Position numbers and translations under genes: made by a program | DNA from: Methylobacterium sp. J-068 | GTDB lineage: Bacteria > Pseudomonadota > Alphaproteobacteria > Rhizobiales > Beijerinckiaceae | Assembly (NCBI RefSeq): GCF_022829445.1 | Contig: NZ_JAKSXY010000122.1 | Span: forward strand, 434,001 to 498,000 | Length of the DNA: 64,000 nucleotides | Direction: 5' to 3' | Shown: positions 36,583-44,355 of the stretch, piece by piece | Numbering within the stretch: the stretch's first letter is position 1 | Layout: the number at the start of each line of letters is the position of its first letter | The notes under the pieces: generated by a model | Databases searched by the model: none | What the model saw: only the letters and a program-made list of their open reading frames with translations | What the model was told of the DNA's origin: nothing

Positions 36583-36602
36583 AGCGCGCCAGGAGGCGCA
36601 CT
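36569..36602. repeat. 12-bp direct repeat at the polA 3' end
   Basis: AGGAGGCGCACT occurs at 36569-36580, spanning the last codons of polA, and again at 36591-36602, at the boundary of the AT-rich module. The tight spacing (22 bases) at a sharp composition change suggests a junction left by an insertion or a small duplication. No third copy was seen at the far end of the module (around 37430). Confidence 0.5.
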
Positions 36603-36937
36603 CAACCCTCGAACTTCAGGTCGTCGCCGATCAGGAACGTTCGCCCATTCTTGGGGACGGGAAATCCGTAACCCGTCCCCTTCTCACCCCAAAAGAGGCG
36701 ACCGCTCGCGTGGTAGTCACTCATGTAAATTTCGACGCCAATTTTTTGCAGCGTCAAATGAAGGGCTTGAACGGCATCGAAACCGGCACCGAAACTCGAC
36801 CTGACACCCGAGGGCCAATCGATCTTATATCGACAAATCCATGAGGATTTATCCTGCTCTGGGGCAAACATCGTTATTTTGATCGGCACGTCATCGCCGC
36901 CGACTTCGTACTGAAGCGTGCGCTCCGCAATGACCAT
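36602..36937 (-). CDS. DUF6968-like small protein
   Basis: 111-residue soluble protein. The pattern AERTLQYEV, then WICRYKIDW, then FDAVQALHLTLQKIG resembles what I recall as DUF6968, a small domain common in accessory regions of Proteobacteria; no activity is known. Base composition is far AT-richer than polA beside it. The start has a strong AGGAG 9 bases upstream that overlaps the stop of the upstream gene, so the two are translationally linked. Its position as second gene of a two-gene unit would suit an immunity or antitoxin role, but that is inference. Confidence 0.75.
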   Translation of the reverse strand: MVIAERTLQYEVGGDDVPIKITMFAPEQDKSSWICRYKIDWPSGVRSSFGAGFDAVQALHLTLQKIGVEIYMSDYHASGRLFWGEKGTGYGFPVPKNGRTFLIGDDLKFEG

Positions 36938-36947
36938 CGCTTTTCTC

Positions 36948-37319
36948 CTAATAGTTCAACGGTGGAATCGAGTGCCCCCGCTCACAAGCGACAAGCCTGA
37001 CCATTGCTTGCGCATAGCAGCTTCTTAGTCCTACGATTCCACAATGAAATACGTCTCGCTTATATTGATCGTCACAATATTCTTGAGAACGCTCCGAAAG
37101 CTGAACATAACGGCGCGAAGATGCATTGCCTTCAACCAAGTTACTAAAATCTGATCCGGTATTATCTTCCGCGACCCATTGGCCGCCACCTGTGGTCCCA
37201 GCAGGAGCCCGAAGCTGATTTTTGTCAAATTTCAATAACAGTCGGATCTTTTGAAATGCAACTTGGCAAGCGGCGGCGTCCAAATCTGATCTAATTTGAA
37301 GAAGACTTCGAAGCGCCAT
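36948..37319 (-). CDS. Unknown protein with GGQW motif, possible toxin/effector-like
   Basis: 123-residue protein, AT-rich. An N-terminal helical part (KIRLLLKFDKNQ) leads to LRAPAGTTGGGQWV, a motif of the RxPAGxxxGGQW type found in many uncharacterised and polymorphic-toxin-like proteins of Rhizobiales. The C-terminal part has four cysteines (EYCDDQ, FHCGIVGLRSCYAQA, VACERG) and ends IPPLNY. No signal peptide. ATG 37319 has GGAGG 7 bases upstream and a promoter-like element further up. It is followed after 10 bases by the DUF6968-like gene. No catalytic site can be named. Confidence 0.7.
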   Translation of the reverse strand: MALRSLLQIRSDLDAAACQVAFQKIRLLLKFDKNQLRAPAGTTGGGQWVAEDNTGSDFSNLVEGNASSRRYVQLSERSQEYCDDQYKRDVFHCGIVGLRSCYAQAMVRLVACERGHSIPPLNY

Positions 37320-37348
37320 CGTCGAACCTCCGATTCTGTAAGCCTATA

Positions 37349-37376
37349 ATCCTAATCGAAATCGGGGCGATTTCAA
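37349..37376 (-). promoter_or_regulatory. Candidate sigma-70 promoter of the GGQW/DUF6968 pair
   Basis: On the minus strand TTGAAA (37371-37376) and TAGGAT (37349-37354) are separated by 16 bases, about 30 bases before the start codon at 37319, with GGAGG (37327-37331) in between. It implies the module carries its own promoter. Confidence 0.5.
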
Positions 37377-37471
37377 GAAAAAATTCCTCACGCTGTCTAG
37401 ATTCTGCGTCGGCCAAATTTTTTATGAACAGCCAATCCGCCCGAAGGCGGCAGGCGGCTTGTCCGTCTACA

Positions 37472-38116
37472 TCATGCCTTGGGCGACGATTCGTACGGCG
37501 TCACCACATTGGGCGCCGCTTCCGCCTCGGCTCGATCGAGGAAGCCGATGATGTCGGGGCTGAGGATCAGGGGCAGGTATTCGGCGATGCGTTCGTCCGG
37601 CCACGCGCACCAGTTCACCCGCAGCAATCGGGCGATCGTCGCGTCGTCGAAGCGGGTGCGGACCACCTCGGCCGGATTGCCGGTCACGATCGCGTAAGGC
37701 GGCACGTCGCGCCGCACCACGGCGCCCGCCCCGACGACCGCACCCGTGCCGATGGTGACGCCCGAGAGCACGGTGCAGTTCGCCCCGAGCCAGACTTCGT
37801 CACCGATCACCACGTCGCCGCGCGTGACGTGATCCGGCTCCGCCGACAGGGCTTGCGCCCACACGCCGCCGCCGACGATCCCCGCGATCGCCTTGAACGG
37901 ATAGGTGGTCACGAGGTCGGTCCGATGGTTGCCGAGCGCGATCGTGACATTCGGACCGATGGAGCAGAAGCGTCCGATCGTGAGGCTGGCCAGATCCGGT
38001 TCGAGGATGCGCGGACAGCCGTAGGTGTGCGCACCGATGGACCAGCCCCAGCGCAGGATCTCGCGGGCGAGGTGGAGGCGCGTCAGGTCGTCGAACAGGG
38101 GCTGAGGTTCGATCAT
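37472..38116 (-). CDS. Hexapeptide-repeat acetyltransferase (CatB/Vat-like)
   Basis: 214-residue left-handed beta-helix acyltransferase, which uses acetyl-CoA. Hexapeptide repeats are visible in two blocks: SIGPNVTIALGNHRTDLVTT and VVIGDEVWLGANCTVLSGV then IGTGAVVGAGAVV. The catalytic His is in LGNHRTD, and the C-terminal VNWCAWPDERI resembles the xenobiotic acetyltransferase WWDW region. Family members acetylate chloramphenicol, streptogramins or sugars; the substrate here is unknown and it need not confer resistance. Divergent from the DUF4142 gene. Confidence 0.88.
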   Translation of the reverse strand: MIEPQPLFDDLTRLHLAREILRWGWSIGAHTYGCPRILEPDLASLTIGRFCSIGPNVTIALGNHRTDLVTTYPFKAIAGIVGGGVWAQALSAEPDHVTRGDVVIGDEVWLGANCTVLSGVTIGTGAVVGAGAVVRRDVPPYAIVTGNPAEVVRTRFDDATIARLLRVNWCAWPDERIAEYLPLILSPDIIGFLDRAEAEAAPNVVTPYESSPKA

Positions 38117-38389
38117 GGAAGTCCTCGGTTCGAACGATGCTCAGCCATGGTGAGGGCGAGACCGGGTCTCTCGCAACCGTCGGGCCGGCCCCACGCCGGC
38201 ATGGAAGGATCGCGTTCGCCCATCCTTCGGCAGGCACCACCGATGGAGTTTCGCGCCGAGAAAAACACCCCCACGAATGCAGGGCTCCAATGCGACGCAG
38301 AGTTGGAACGGGGAGCGGGGCCATGGGTTGCCGCACCGCAAACGAACCCGATGAACGGCGCCAGCACGGCGTCACAGGAAGCTTCCGCC

Positions 38390-39109
38390 ATGACCAAATC
38401 CACCCTGCTCGCCGCCCTCGGCCTCTCGGTCGCCGCCCTCGCGACGCCGGCGCTGGCCCAGGAGCCGCTGTCCTTCCGCGTCGCGCCACAGTTCGATGGC
38501 AACCAGCCGGCCGTGACCGACACCTCCGACTTCCGGGCCGCCGCGCTCCGCTCGGATGCCGTCAGCATCGAGTCGAGCCGCATCGCCCTGGAGCGGTCGC
38601 GCAACCCGCGCGTGCGGCAGTACGCGCACAACGTTCTCGTGGAGCGCAAGGCCACCACCCAGGCCCTGTTGCCCGAGGGCACCTCGCTGACCGCCGGCGG
38701 CACCGTGATCTCGGACACCCAGCCCTTCGAGACCCGCCTCGACAACCCGGTCGGCGTCGTGCTCGCCCCGGTGACGATCTCGGCCACCATCGCCCAGCGC
38801 GTGGTGGGCGGCGTGCTTGGCGGCGTCGGCCTCGTGGACAACAGCCCCTCCGAGCCCGGCCGCCGCGTCGCCATCGGCGCCGAGGGTCAGGCCCGCATCG
38901 ATCGCCTGAAGTCCGCGCCGACCGCACGCGATTTCGACCGGACCTATGTGGACCAGCAGGCCCGCTCGGACGCCCGCACGCTGGGCCTCTACGCCTCCTA
39001 TGCCCGCAACGGCGACAGCGCCCAGGGCCGCGAATTCGCCAATCAGGCGTTGCCCTACATCGCGGGCGAGCATGCGCACTCGGCCAATCTCGCCGATCGG
39101 GTGAACTGA
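38390..39109 (+). CDS. DUF4142-family exported protein
   Basis: 239-residue periplasmic protein. ATG 38390 follows AGGAA by 9 bases and is directly followed by a signal peptide (LLAALGLSVAALATPALAQ). The DUF4142 domain is split in sequence: SDAVSIESSRIALERSRNPR and VRQYAHNVLVERKATTQAL in the first half, RDFDRTYVDQQARSDARTL and the closing IAGEHAHSANL in the second. The domain is ferritin-like and helical; function is unknown, often stress-related. A strong hairpin follows the stop. Confidence 0.85.
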   Translation: MTKSTLLAALGLSVAALATPALAQEPLSFRVAPQFDGNQPAVTDTSDFRAAALRSDAVSIESSRIALERSRNPRVRQYAHNVLVERKATTQALLPEGTSLTAGGTVISDTQPFETRLDNPVGVVLAPVTISATIAQRVVGGVLGGVGLVDNSPSEPGRRVAIGAEGQARIDRLKSAPTARDFDRTYVDQQARSDARTLGLYASYARNGDSAQGREFANQALPYIAGEHAHSANLADRVN

Positions 39110-39139
39110 CCGCCCGACCACTAGGATTGTGAGACGAGG

Positions 39140-39167
39140 AAGGGCCGCCCCCCTGGGGGCGGCCCTT
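39140..39167 (+). terminator. Rho-independent-type hairpin after the DUF4142 gene
   Basis: Near-perfect GC-rich inverted repeat, AAGGGCCGCCCC paired with GGGGCGGCCCTT, 30 bases past the stop of the DUF4142 gene. It lacks a long T tract, as is common in high-GC genomes. It may also serve the convergent gph gene. Confidence 0.7.
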
Positions 39168-39190
39168 CGCGCATTCGCGCCGGAGAACCG

Positions 39191-39871
39191 TCAGGCGGCT
39201 CTCATCAGGGCATCGACGGCGTCACCGAGTTCGTCGAAATGCGCGATGACCCGGTCGGGGCCGAGTTCGGTGACCGGCAGGTCGGTATAACCGAAGGGCA
39301 CGGCCACCACCGGAATCCCGGCCGCCTTGGCGGCGTCGATGTCGGCGCGGGAATCCCCCACCATCACGGCGCGGGCCGGGTCGCCTCCGGCCCGCGCGAT
39401 CGTCAGGGTGATGTGGCGCGGATCGGGTTTGAAGTACGGGAACGTCTCGCGGCCGCAGATCGTGGCGAAGCGGTCCGCAATGCCGAGAAGTCCGAGCAGG
39501 CGCACCGCCTGATGCTCGTACTTGTTGGTGCAGACCGCGAGCAGGAAGCCGCGCGCGCGCAGCGCGTCCAGCGCCTCGGTGACGCCCGGGAAAAGGTGCG
39601 AGTGATCACACAGGTGATCGCCGTAATGCGTGATGAAGTCGGAGAACAGCGCCTCCAGCCGTTCCGTGCTCAGGGGCTCGCCCGCCGTGGTGAAGCCGCG
39701 CTGGATCAGGGCCTTCGCGCCGGCGCCGATCATGTCGCGGGCCTGCGCGAGGGGCAGGGTCTGGAGCCCCTCGCGCCGCAGGATCACGTTGAGGGTCCCG
39801 ATGAGATCGCCGGCGGTCTCGGCGAGCGTTCCGTCGAGATCGAACACGGCGATGGGGGGAAGGGTCGTCAT
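39191..39871 (-). CDS. gph: Phosphoglycolate phosphatase (HAD family)
   Basis: 226-residue HAD hydrolase. Motif I is VFDLDGTLAETAGD near the N-terminus, motif II is in AVCTNK, and motifs III/IV are KPDPRHI and MVGDSRADIDAA. The cap domain carries YGDHLCDHSHLFPGV, typical of Gph, which removes 2-phosphoglycolate arising from DNA repair or photorespiration. ATG 39871 is chosen because the catalytic motif follows at once; ATG 39883 is close. The frame is open further upstream without family resemblance. Confidence 0.87.
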   Translation of the reverse strand: MTTLPPIAVFDLDGTLAETAGDLIGTLNVILRREGLQTLPLAQARDMIGAGAKALIQRGFTTAGEPLSTERLEALFSDFITHYGDHLCDHSHLFPGVTEALDALRARGFLLAVCTNKYEHQAVRLLGLLGIADRFATICGRETFPYFKPDPRHITLTIARAGGDPARAVMVGDSRADIDAAKAAGIPVVAVPFGYTDLPVTELGPDRVIAHFDELGDAVDALMRAA

Positions 39872-40193
39872 GAGGGCTCGCAGACGGGTAGGGCCGGCCG
39901 CGCATCGTGCGTCGGGCCCGGGATTGGCTCGCCCCGGCTCTAGACCATCCCCGGCGATCCGGCGAGGCGAGCCCGGTTTTCCGGCGCGACCTTTGCCGGT
40001 GGACAGGTGCCGCACGCTCTTCGCGGGCTTCGGACGCGCACTTGCTTCCGCGTCGCAGCGTCCTGTACGGTTCGTTCAGCCGACGGCCGGGGAGCCGCTC
40101 GGCCATCATCCGACGGTCCCGCCCTGCTCGCATGGCGTCCGCCCGTCATGGGCGGCGTGAACCGGTCGGGTGTGGACGATTTCGGAGGGAGCG
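39872..40193. other. Divergent intergenic region gph/gcrA
   Basis: About 320 bases between gph and gcrA. The frames in it are low-complexity and arginine-rich with no recognisable domain. It should contain both promoters; an evident GGAGGG lies directly before gcrA, otherwise I see nothing specific. Confidence 0.4.
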
Positions 40194-40706
40194 ATGGTGG
40201 ATACGGTCCCGAGTTGGTCGGACGAGCGCGTCGATCAGCTGCGCCGGCTGTGGGAGGAGGGCCTGAGCGCCAGCCAGATCGCCACACAGCTCGGCGGCGT
40301 GACGCGCAACGCGGTGATCGGCAAGGTTCACCGCCTCGGCCTCTCGGGCCGGGTCAAGTCGGCCGAGATGGCAGGGACCGCGTCGCGCAGGACCGGCCGT
40401 GACGCCGAGAGCGAATCCGCCCTGGCCGTCGTCGAGGACGTGATCCCGATGGTGGACCTGCCGGTGGAGATCCCCCCCTCGACAACGCCCGCGCCCGTCG
40501 CGCTCACGATATCGCGTCGCGTCACCATCATGGATCTGCGGGAATCGATGTGCCGCTGGCCCATCGGCGATCCGACCTCGCCGGATTTCCACTATTGCGG
40601 CGACCGCTCGATCACGGGCCTGCCCTACTGCACCACGCACGCGCAGATCGCCTATCAGCCGGCGGCGGAGCGCAAGCGGGATCGGCGCATCGGCGGCTTC
40701 CGCTGA
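40194..40706 (+). CDS. gcrA: GcrA cell cycle regulator
   Basis: 170-residue GcrA. The diagnostic N-terminal DNA-binding domain reads SWSDERVDQLRRLWEEGLSA, then QIATQLGG-TRNAVIGKVHRLGLSGR. The C-terminal RNA polymerase sigma-70-binding region with LRESMCRWPIGDP and CTTHAQIAYQP is intact. In Caulobacter, GcrA works with sigma-70 at CcrM-methylated GANTC promoters to drive S-phase genes. ATG 40194 has GGAGGG 4-8 bases upstream. It is a good marker for Alphaproteobacteria. Confidence 0.96.
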   Translation: MVDTVPSWSDERVDQLRRLWEEGLSASQIATQLGGVTRNAVIGKVHRLGLSGRVKSAEMAGTASRRTGRDAESESALAVVEDVIPMVDLPVEIPPSTTPAPVALTISRRVTIMDLRESMCRWPIGDPTSPDFHYCGDRSITGLPYCTTHAQIAYQPAAERKRDRRIGGFR

Positions 40707-40796
40707 GCCGGCGGCGCGGCGGAGTGGCACGGTTTTCCGGTTTCGCGCGTTGAGTTCCGTCGCCGATGCAAGATCGGCGCTGGAAGGTGACGCATC

Positions 40797-41039
40797 GTGA
40801 CGGAGACTTCGAGCACAACCCAAGACGCCGACGCGGCATTCCTCGACCTGCATGCCCAGCGCGAGGCGCTGGAGCGGCAATTGTCCCTGGCTCAACTCCG
40901 CCAGCAATTCGGAACGGGACAGGACGAAGTCGCCCGCGCGACCAGCGAGGAGCAGTCGCTGCTGCTCAGCCTGGATCGGGTCCTCACCCTCATTCGGGCC
41001 GCCGAATACAAGCGGCAGCCGAATTCGCGCCGCTGGTAG
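40797..41039 (+). CDS. Small helical protein of unknown function
   Basis: 80-residue protein from GTG 40797 with GGAAGGT about 9 bases upstream. It is almost entirely predicted helix, with heptad-like leucines (FLDLHAQREALERQLSLAQ, then LLLSLDRVLTLIRAAEY) and a basic end (KRQPNSRRW). No family is recognised. It may be a small coiled-coil adaptor. It stands alone between gcrA and the NepR-like gene. Confidence 0.6.
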   Translation: MTETSSTTQDADAAFLDLHAQREALERQLSLAQLRQQFGTGQDEVARATSEEQSLLLSLDRVLTLIRAAEYKRQPNSRRW

Positions 41040-41125
41040 GCGCTTTCATCAGAGCCGGACGCGACCGGTTCTCGGACTTCGCCCGACACACCGTCGAGCC
41101 CAAACCCTCAACGGCGCAAAGCGCT

Positions 41126-41335
41126 CTAATCGAGCCGCCGCCGGTCCCGCTCCTTGTGCCTCAGGCGCAGAAGCAGATCGATCTGGCTGTCGGGAATCGG
41201 CTGGGTGTCGCAGGTTTCCTCGTAGATGGACCGCAGCGCGGTCCCCAGCCGGTAGCGGGTGTCGTCGGGCAGGTTGGGCTGGCACGAAGTCTCGATGTCG
41301 GCCCGCCGTTCACTGTCGCAGAGTCTCTGGTCCAA
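41126..41335 (-). CDS. NepR-like anti-sigma factor (putative)
   Basis: 69-residue protein whose centre, LGTALRSIYEET followed by QPIPDSQIDLLLRL, closely follows the NepR consensus (I-G-x-x-L-R-x-x-Y, about 5 residues, P-V-P-D, D-L-L-x-x-L). NepR sequesters the general stress sigma factor EcfG and is released by phosphorylated PhyR. No phyR or ecfG gene is in the window, so this would be an orphan paralogue. The only available start is TTG 41335. One residue longer between the two NepR helices than usual. Confidence 0.55.
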   Translation of the reverse strand: MDQRLCDSERRADIETSCQPNLPDDTRYRLGTALRSIYEETCDTQPIPDSQIDLLLRLRHKERDRRRLD

Positions 41336-41454
41336 CGTCTCAGTCCCTCGTTCGAGTGATCCAACGTCGGCGCCGAATCGGAGCGCACTCGCCGTTCAGG
41401 GAGTGTTACCGAGCATGGTTAAGAGCGCGTTAACGCAACCACGAACCGGGTGCC

Positions 41455-43122
41455 TCAGGCGTCGGCCGCCTGGAGCAGGCGCGCCGCGGCGGCCCGCGCC
41501 TCGTCCGTCACCGTGGCGCCCGCGAGCATCCGCGCGATCTCCTCGCGGCGGGCGGGCGCCTCCAGCGACGCCACGCGGGTCGCGACACGGTCGCTGCCCT
41601 TGACGGGATCCTTCGCGATGAGGAAGTGCGTCACCGCCCGCGCCGCCACCTGCGGAGCATGCGTGACCGCCACCACCTGCACGCGGGTGGACAGCCGGCC
41701 GAGGCGGGCCCCGATGGCATCCGCCACCGCGCCACCGACGCCGGTATCGATCTCGTCGAAGATCAGGGTCGGCGCGGACCCCTTGTCGGCCAGCACCACC
41801 TTCAGGGCCAGCATGAAGCGGGACAATTCACCGCCGGAGGCCACCTTCATCATCGGTCCCGGGCGCGTCCCCGGATTGGTCTGTGCCCAGAACTCGATCC
41901 GATCGCTGCCGGCCGGGTCTCGGGATTCCGGATCGGTGGCGATCTCGGTGATGAAGCGGGCGCGCTCCAGCTTCAGCGGCGGCAGTTCCGCCTTCACCGC
42001 CGCGTCGAGGGCCTTCGCGGCCCGCCCGCGCCCCTCCGTCAGTTTGGTCGCCGCCTTGGCATAGGCGGCCTCCGCGCCGGCCAGCGTTGCTTCCAGGCCG
42101 GCCAGCGCCTCCTCGCCCGCATCGATCGCCGCGACATCGGCCGCGTAGCGCTCCCGCAGGGCCGCGAGATCGTCGACCGCGACCTGATATTTTCGCGAGG
42201 CGGCGCGCAGAGCGAACAGCCGCTCCTCCACGCGTTCGAGTTCGCGGGGATCGAACTCGGCCTCGCGAAGCGCCACGTCGAGGATGGTATGGGCCTCGTC
42301 GAGGGCGGTGAGCGCGGCATCGAGCGCGGCGACGCAGGGCTCCACGAGAGCGGGCAGTTGCGCCGCCCGACGTTCCAGCTTGCGCAGGGCCGAGGACAGG
42401 TGGGAGACGATGCCGCCTCCCGAGGCCTCGATCGCCTCGTTGAGTTCGCGCGCGACCTTCTCGCTCTGCTGCATCACGGTCCGGCGCTCGGCCAGCGTGG
42501 TCTCCTCGCCGGCTTCCGGCGCGAGGGTTTCGAGTTCAGCGACCGCGTGACGCAGGAAATCGGCCTCCTTGGCGGCGGCCTCCACCCGGGCGCGGTGCTC
42601 GCTCAACGCGCTGCGCGCGGCCTTCACGCGCTTGGCCGCCGCCGCGACCTGGGCGAGCGGCCCTTGCAGGCCACCGAACGCGTCCAGGATGGCGCGGTGC
42701 GTGCTGGGGTCGGCGAGCGCCCGGTCGTCGTGCTGCCCGTGAATTTCCACCAGAGCCGCCCCGATGGCACGCAGGACCTGGACGCCCACCGCCTGATCGT
42801 TGACGAAGGCCCGGGTGCGCCCGTCGGCCATCTGGACCCGCCGCAGGATCAGGTCACCCTCGGTGTCGATCTCGGCCTCGGCGGCGAGTGCGCGCGCGGG
42901 ATGGTCGAGGGGCACGTCGAAGACGGCGGTGACGGCGCCCTGCCCTTCCCCATGGCGCACGAGCCGGCCGTCGCCGCGCCCGCCCAAAGCCAGGGCGAAG
43001 GCATCGAGCAGGATCGATTTGCCCGCGCCCGTCTCGCCCGTGAGGACGCTGAGGCCCTCGCGGAAGTTCAGGACGAGCTTGTCGATGAGAACGATGTCGC
43101 GGATCGCGAGCTGGCTCAGCAT
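41455..43122 (-). CDS. recN: DNA repair protein RecN
   Basis: 555-residue SMC-like ATPase for double-strand break repair. Walker A is LTGETGAGKSILLDA (about residues 29-37); the ABC signature region ASGGELSRFMLALK and Walker B TLIFDEIDTGVGG are present near residues 430-460. The centre is coiled-coil (REAEFDPRELERVEERLFAL). N-terminus LSQLAIRDIVLID is standard. It lies downstream of bamD, a common order in Rhizobiales; ligA, which often follows, is absent here. Confidence 0.96.
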   Translation of the reverse strand: MLSQLAIRDIVLIDKLVLNFREGLSVLTGETGAGKSILLDAFALALGGRGDGRLVRHGEGQGAVTAVFDVPLDHPARALAAEAEIDTEGDLILRRVQMADGRTRAFVNDQAVGVQVLRAIGAALVEIHGQHDDRALADPSTHRAILDAFGGLQGPLAQVAAAAKRVKAARSALSEHRARVEAAAKEADFLRHAVAELETLAPEAGEETTLAERRTVMQQSEKVARELNEAIEASGGGIVSHLSSALRKLERRAAQLPALVEPCVAALDAALTALDEAHTILDVALREAEFDPRELERVEERLFALRAASRKYQVAVDDLAALRERYAADVAAIDAGEEALAGLEATLAGAEAAYAKAATKLTEGRGRAAKALDAAVKAELPPLKLERARFITEIATDPESRDPAGSDRIEFWAQTNPGTRPGPMMKVASGGELSRFMLALKVVLADKGSAPTLIFDEIDTGVGGAVADAIGARLGRLSTRVQVVAVTHAPQVAARAVTHFLIAKDPVKGSDRVATRVASLEAPARREEIARMLAGATVTDEARAAAARLLQAADA

Positions 43123-43254
43123 GCCGCGTATGGGGCCCCGTTGTGAACGCTGGCGCTGTCTTTACGGCGAAGTGCCGCCGGCTTCACGTAAAAAAGATGC
43201 CGCCCCCGGCAGGGAGCGGCAAGGCGGCCCTCGGTGTGTGAGGGGCGGGCCGCG

Positions 43255-44133
43255 CTACTGAGCCTCGGCCGTCCGGCCGATGACGCCGCGATAGACCTTG
43301 CTGAGCCACGAGGTCTTCTCCTCGCGCGGCTCCAGGCCACCATTCTGCAGGAGCGCGTGCGCGTCCTTGTACCAGGGGCTGTCGGGGAAATTGTGCCCGA
43401 GCACGGCGGCGGCGGTCTGCGCCTCCTGGGTCAGGCCCAGGGCCATATAGGCCTCGGTCAGGCGCTCCAGCGCTTCCTCGGCATGGCGGGTCGTCTGATA
43501 CTTGCTGACGACATCGCGAAACCGGTTGATCGCGGCGGGGAAGTTGCGACGCTCGAGGTAGAAGCGGCCGACTTCCATCTCCTTGCCGGCGAGCTGGTCG
43601 CGGGTGATCTGGATCTTGGCCTTGGCGTCGGCGGCATATTCCGAGGTCGGGTACTTCTGGACGAGTTCCTGCAGGCCGGCGAGCGCCTTCTCGGAGCGCT
43701 CCTGGTCGCGGGTCACGTCGGGGATCTGCTTGTAGTGCGACATCGCCATCAGGTACTGGGCGTAGGCCGCGTCCTTGCTCGCCGGATGGCGCTGGAGGTA
43801 GCGCTTCGAGGCGCTGATCGCGTCGTCGTACTTCGCGCCCTCGTAGTTCGAATAGGCGGTCATCAGCAGCGCTTTGCGCGACCAGTCCGAGTAGCTGTAG
43901 GTCTTATCGAGTTCACCGAATTTCTTCGAGGCGCCCTCGTAGTCCTTGTCCTCCATCCGCGCCAAGCCCTCGCTGTAGAGCTTGTCGGCGGGAACATCGG
44001 GGATGACTTCGGGTTTGTACTTCTCGGCGAAGGGATTGATCGAGTCGAGGGCGTCGCAGCCACCGAGCCCGAGGCCCACGAGGGTCACCAGCACGGCCGC
44101 CATCGCACCGCGGTTGGGATGAGTAAGGCGCAT
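43255..44133 (-). CDS. bamD: Outer membrane assembly lipoprotein BamD
   Basis: 292-residue lipoprotein of the beta-barrel assembly (BAM) machine. The signal peptide ends in the lipobox LGLGGC with the lipidated Cys26. The mature part has tandem TPR repeats (KLYSEGLARMEDKDYEGASK, YAQYLMAMSHYKQIPDVTRD) typical of BamD/ComL. The MSHY.QI..V.RDQ block is diagnostic. ATG 44133 gives a normal signal peptide; the frame is open 11 codons further up. Located between lpxC and recN. Confidence 0.95.
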   Translation of the reverse strand: MRLTHPNRGAMAAVLVTLVGLGLGGCDALDSINPFAEKYKPEVIPDVPADKLYSEGLARMEDKDYEGASKKFGELDKTYSYSDWSRKALLMTAYSNYEGAKYDDAISASKRYLQRHPASKDAAYAQYLMAMSHYKQIPDVTRDQERSEKALAGLQELVQKYPTSEYAADAKAKIQITRDQLAGKEMEVGRFYLERRNFPAAINRFRDVVSKYQTTRHAEEALERLTEAYMALGLTQEAQTAAAVLGHNFPDSPWYKDAHALLQNGGLEPREEKTSWLSKVYRGVIGRTAEAQ

Positions 44134-44355
44134 TCCGGTCTTCCCCCAACAGACGGGTCCGTTCACGGACGCGCGTCGTCAAGCCATCACAAAGGTCGGT
44201 CGCGTGGCTGACGGCCTCATGCCACGATCCGGGTGCGCTGCACACCGGACGGACGTCCCGTTTTCACGCTCGATTCACCGTGGAGCGCGATTTGGGCGCG
44301 AAAGCGGCGGGCGGGCCACGCCCTTAACAGAAAGCAGAGAGGTGTGGCGGTGCCG

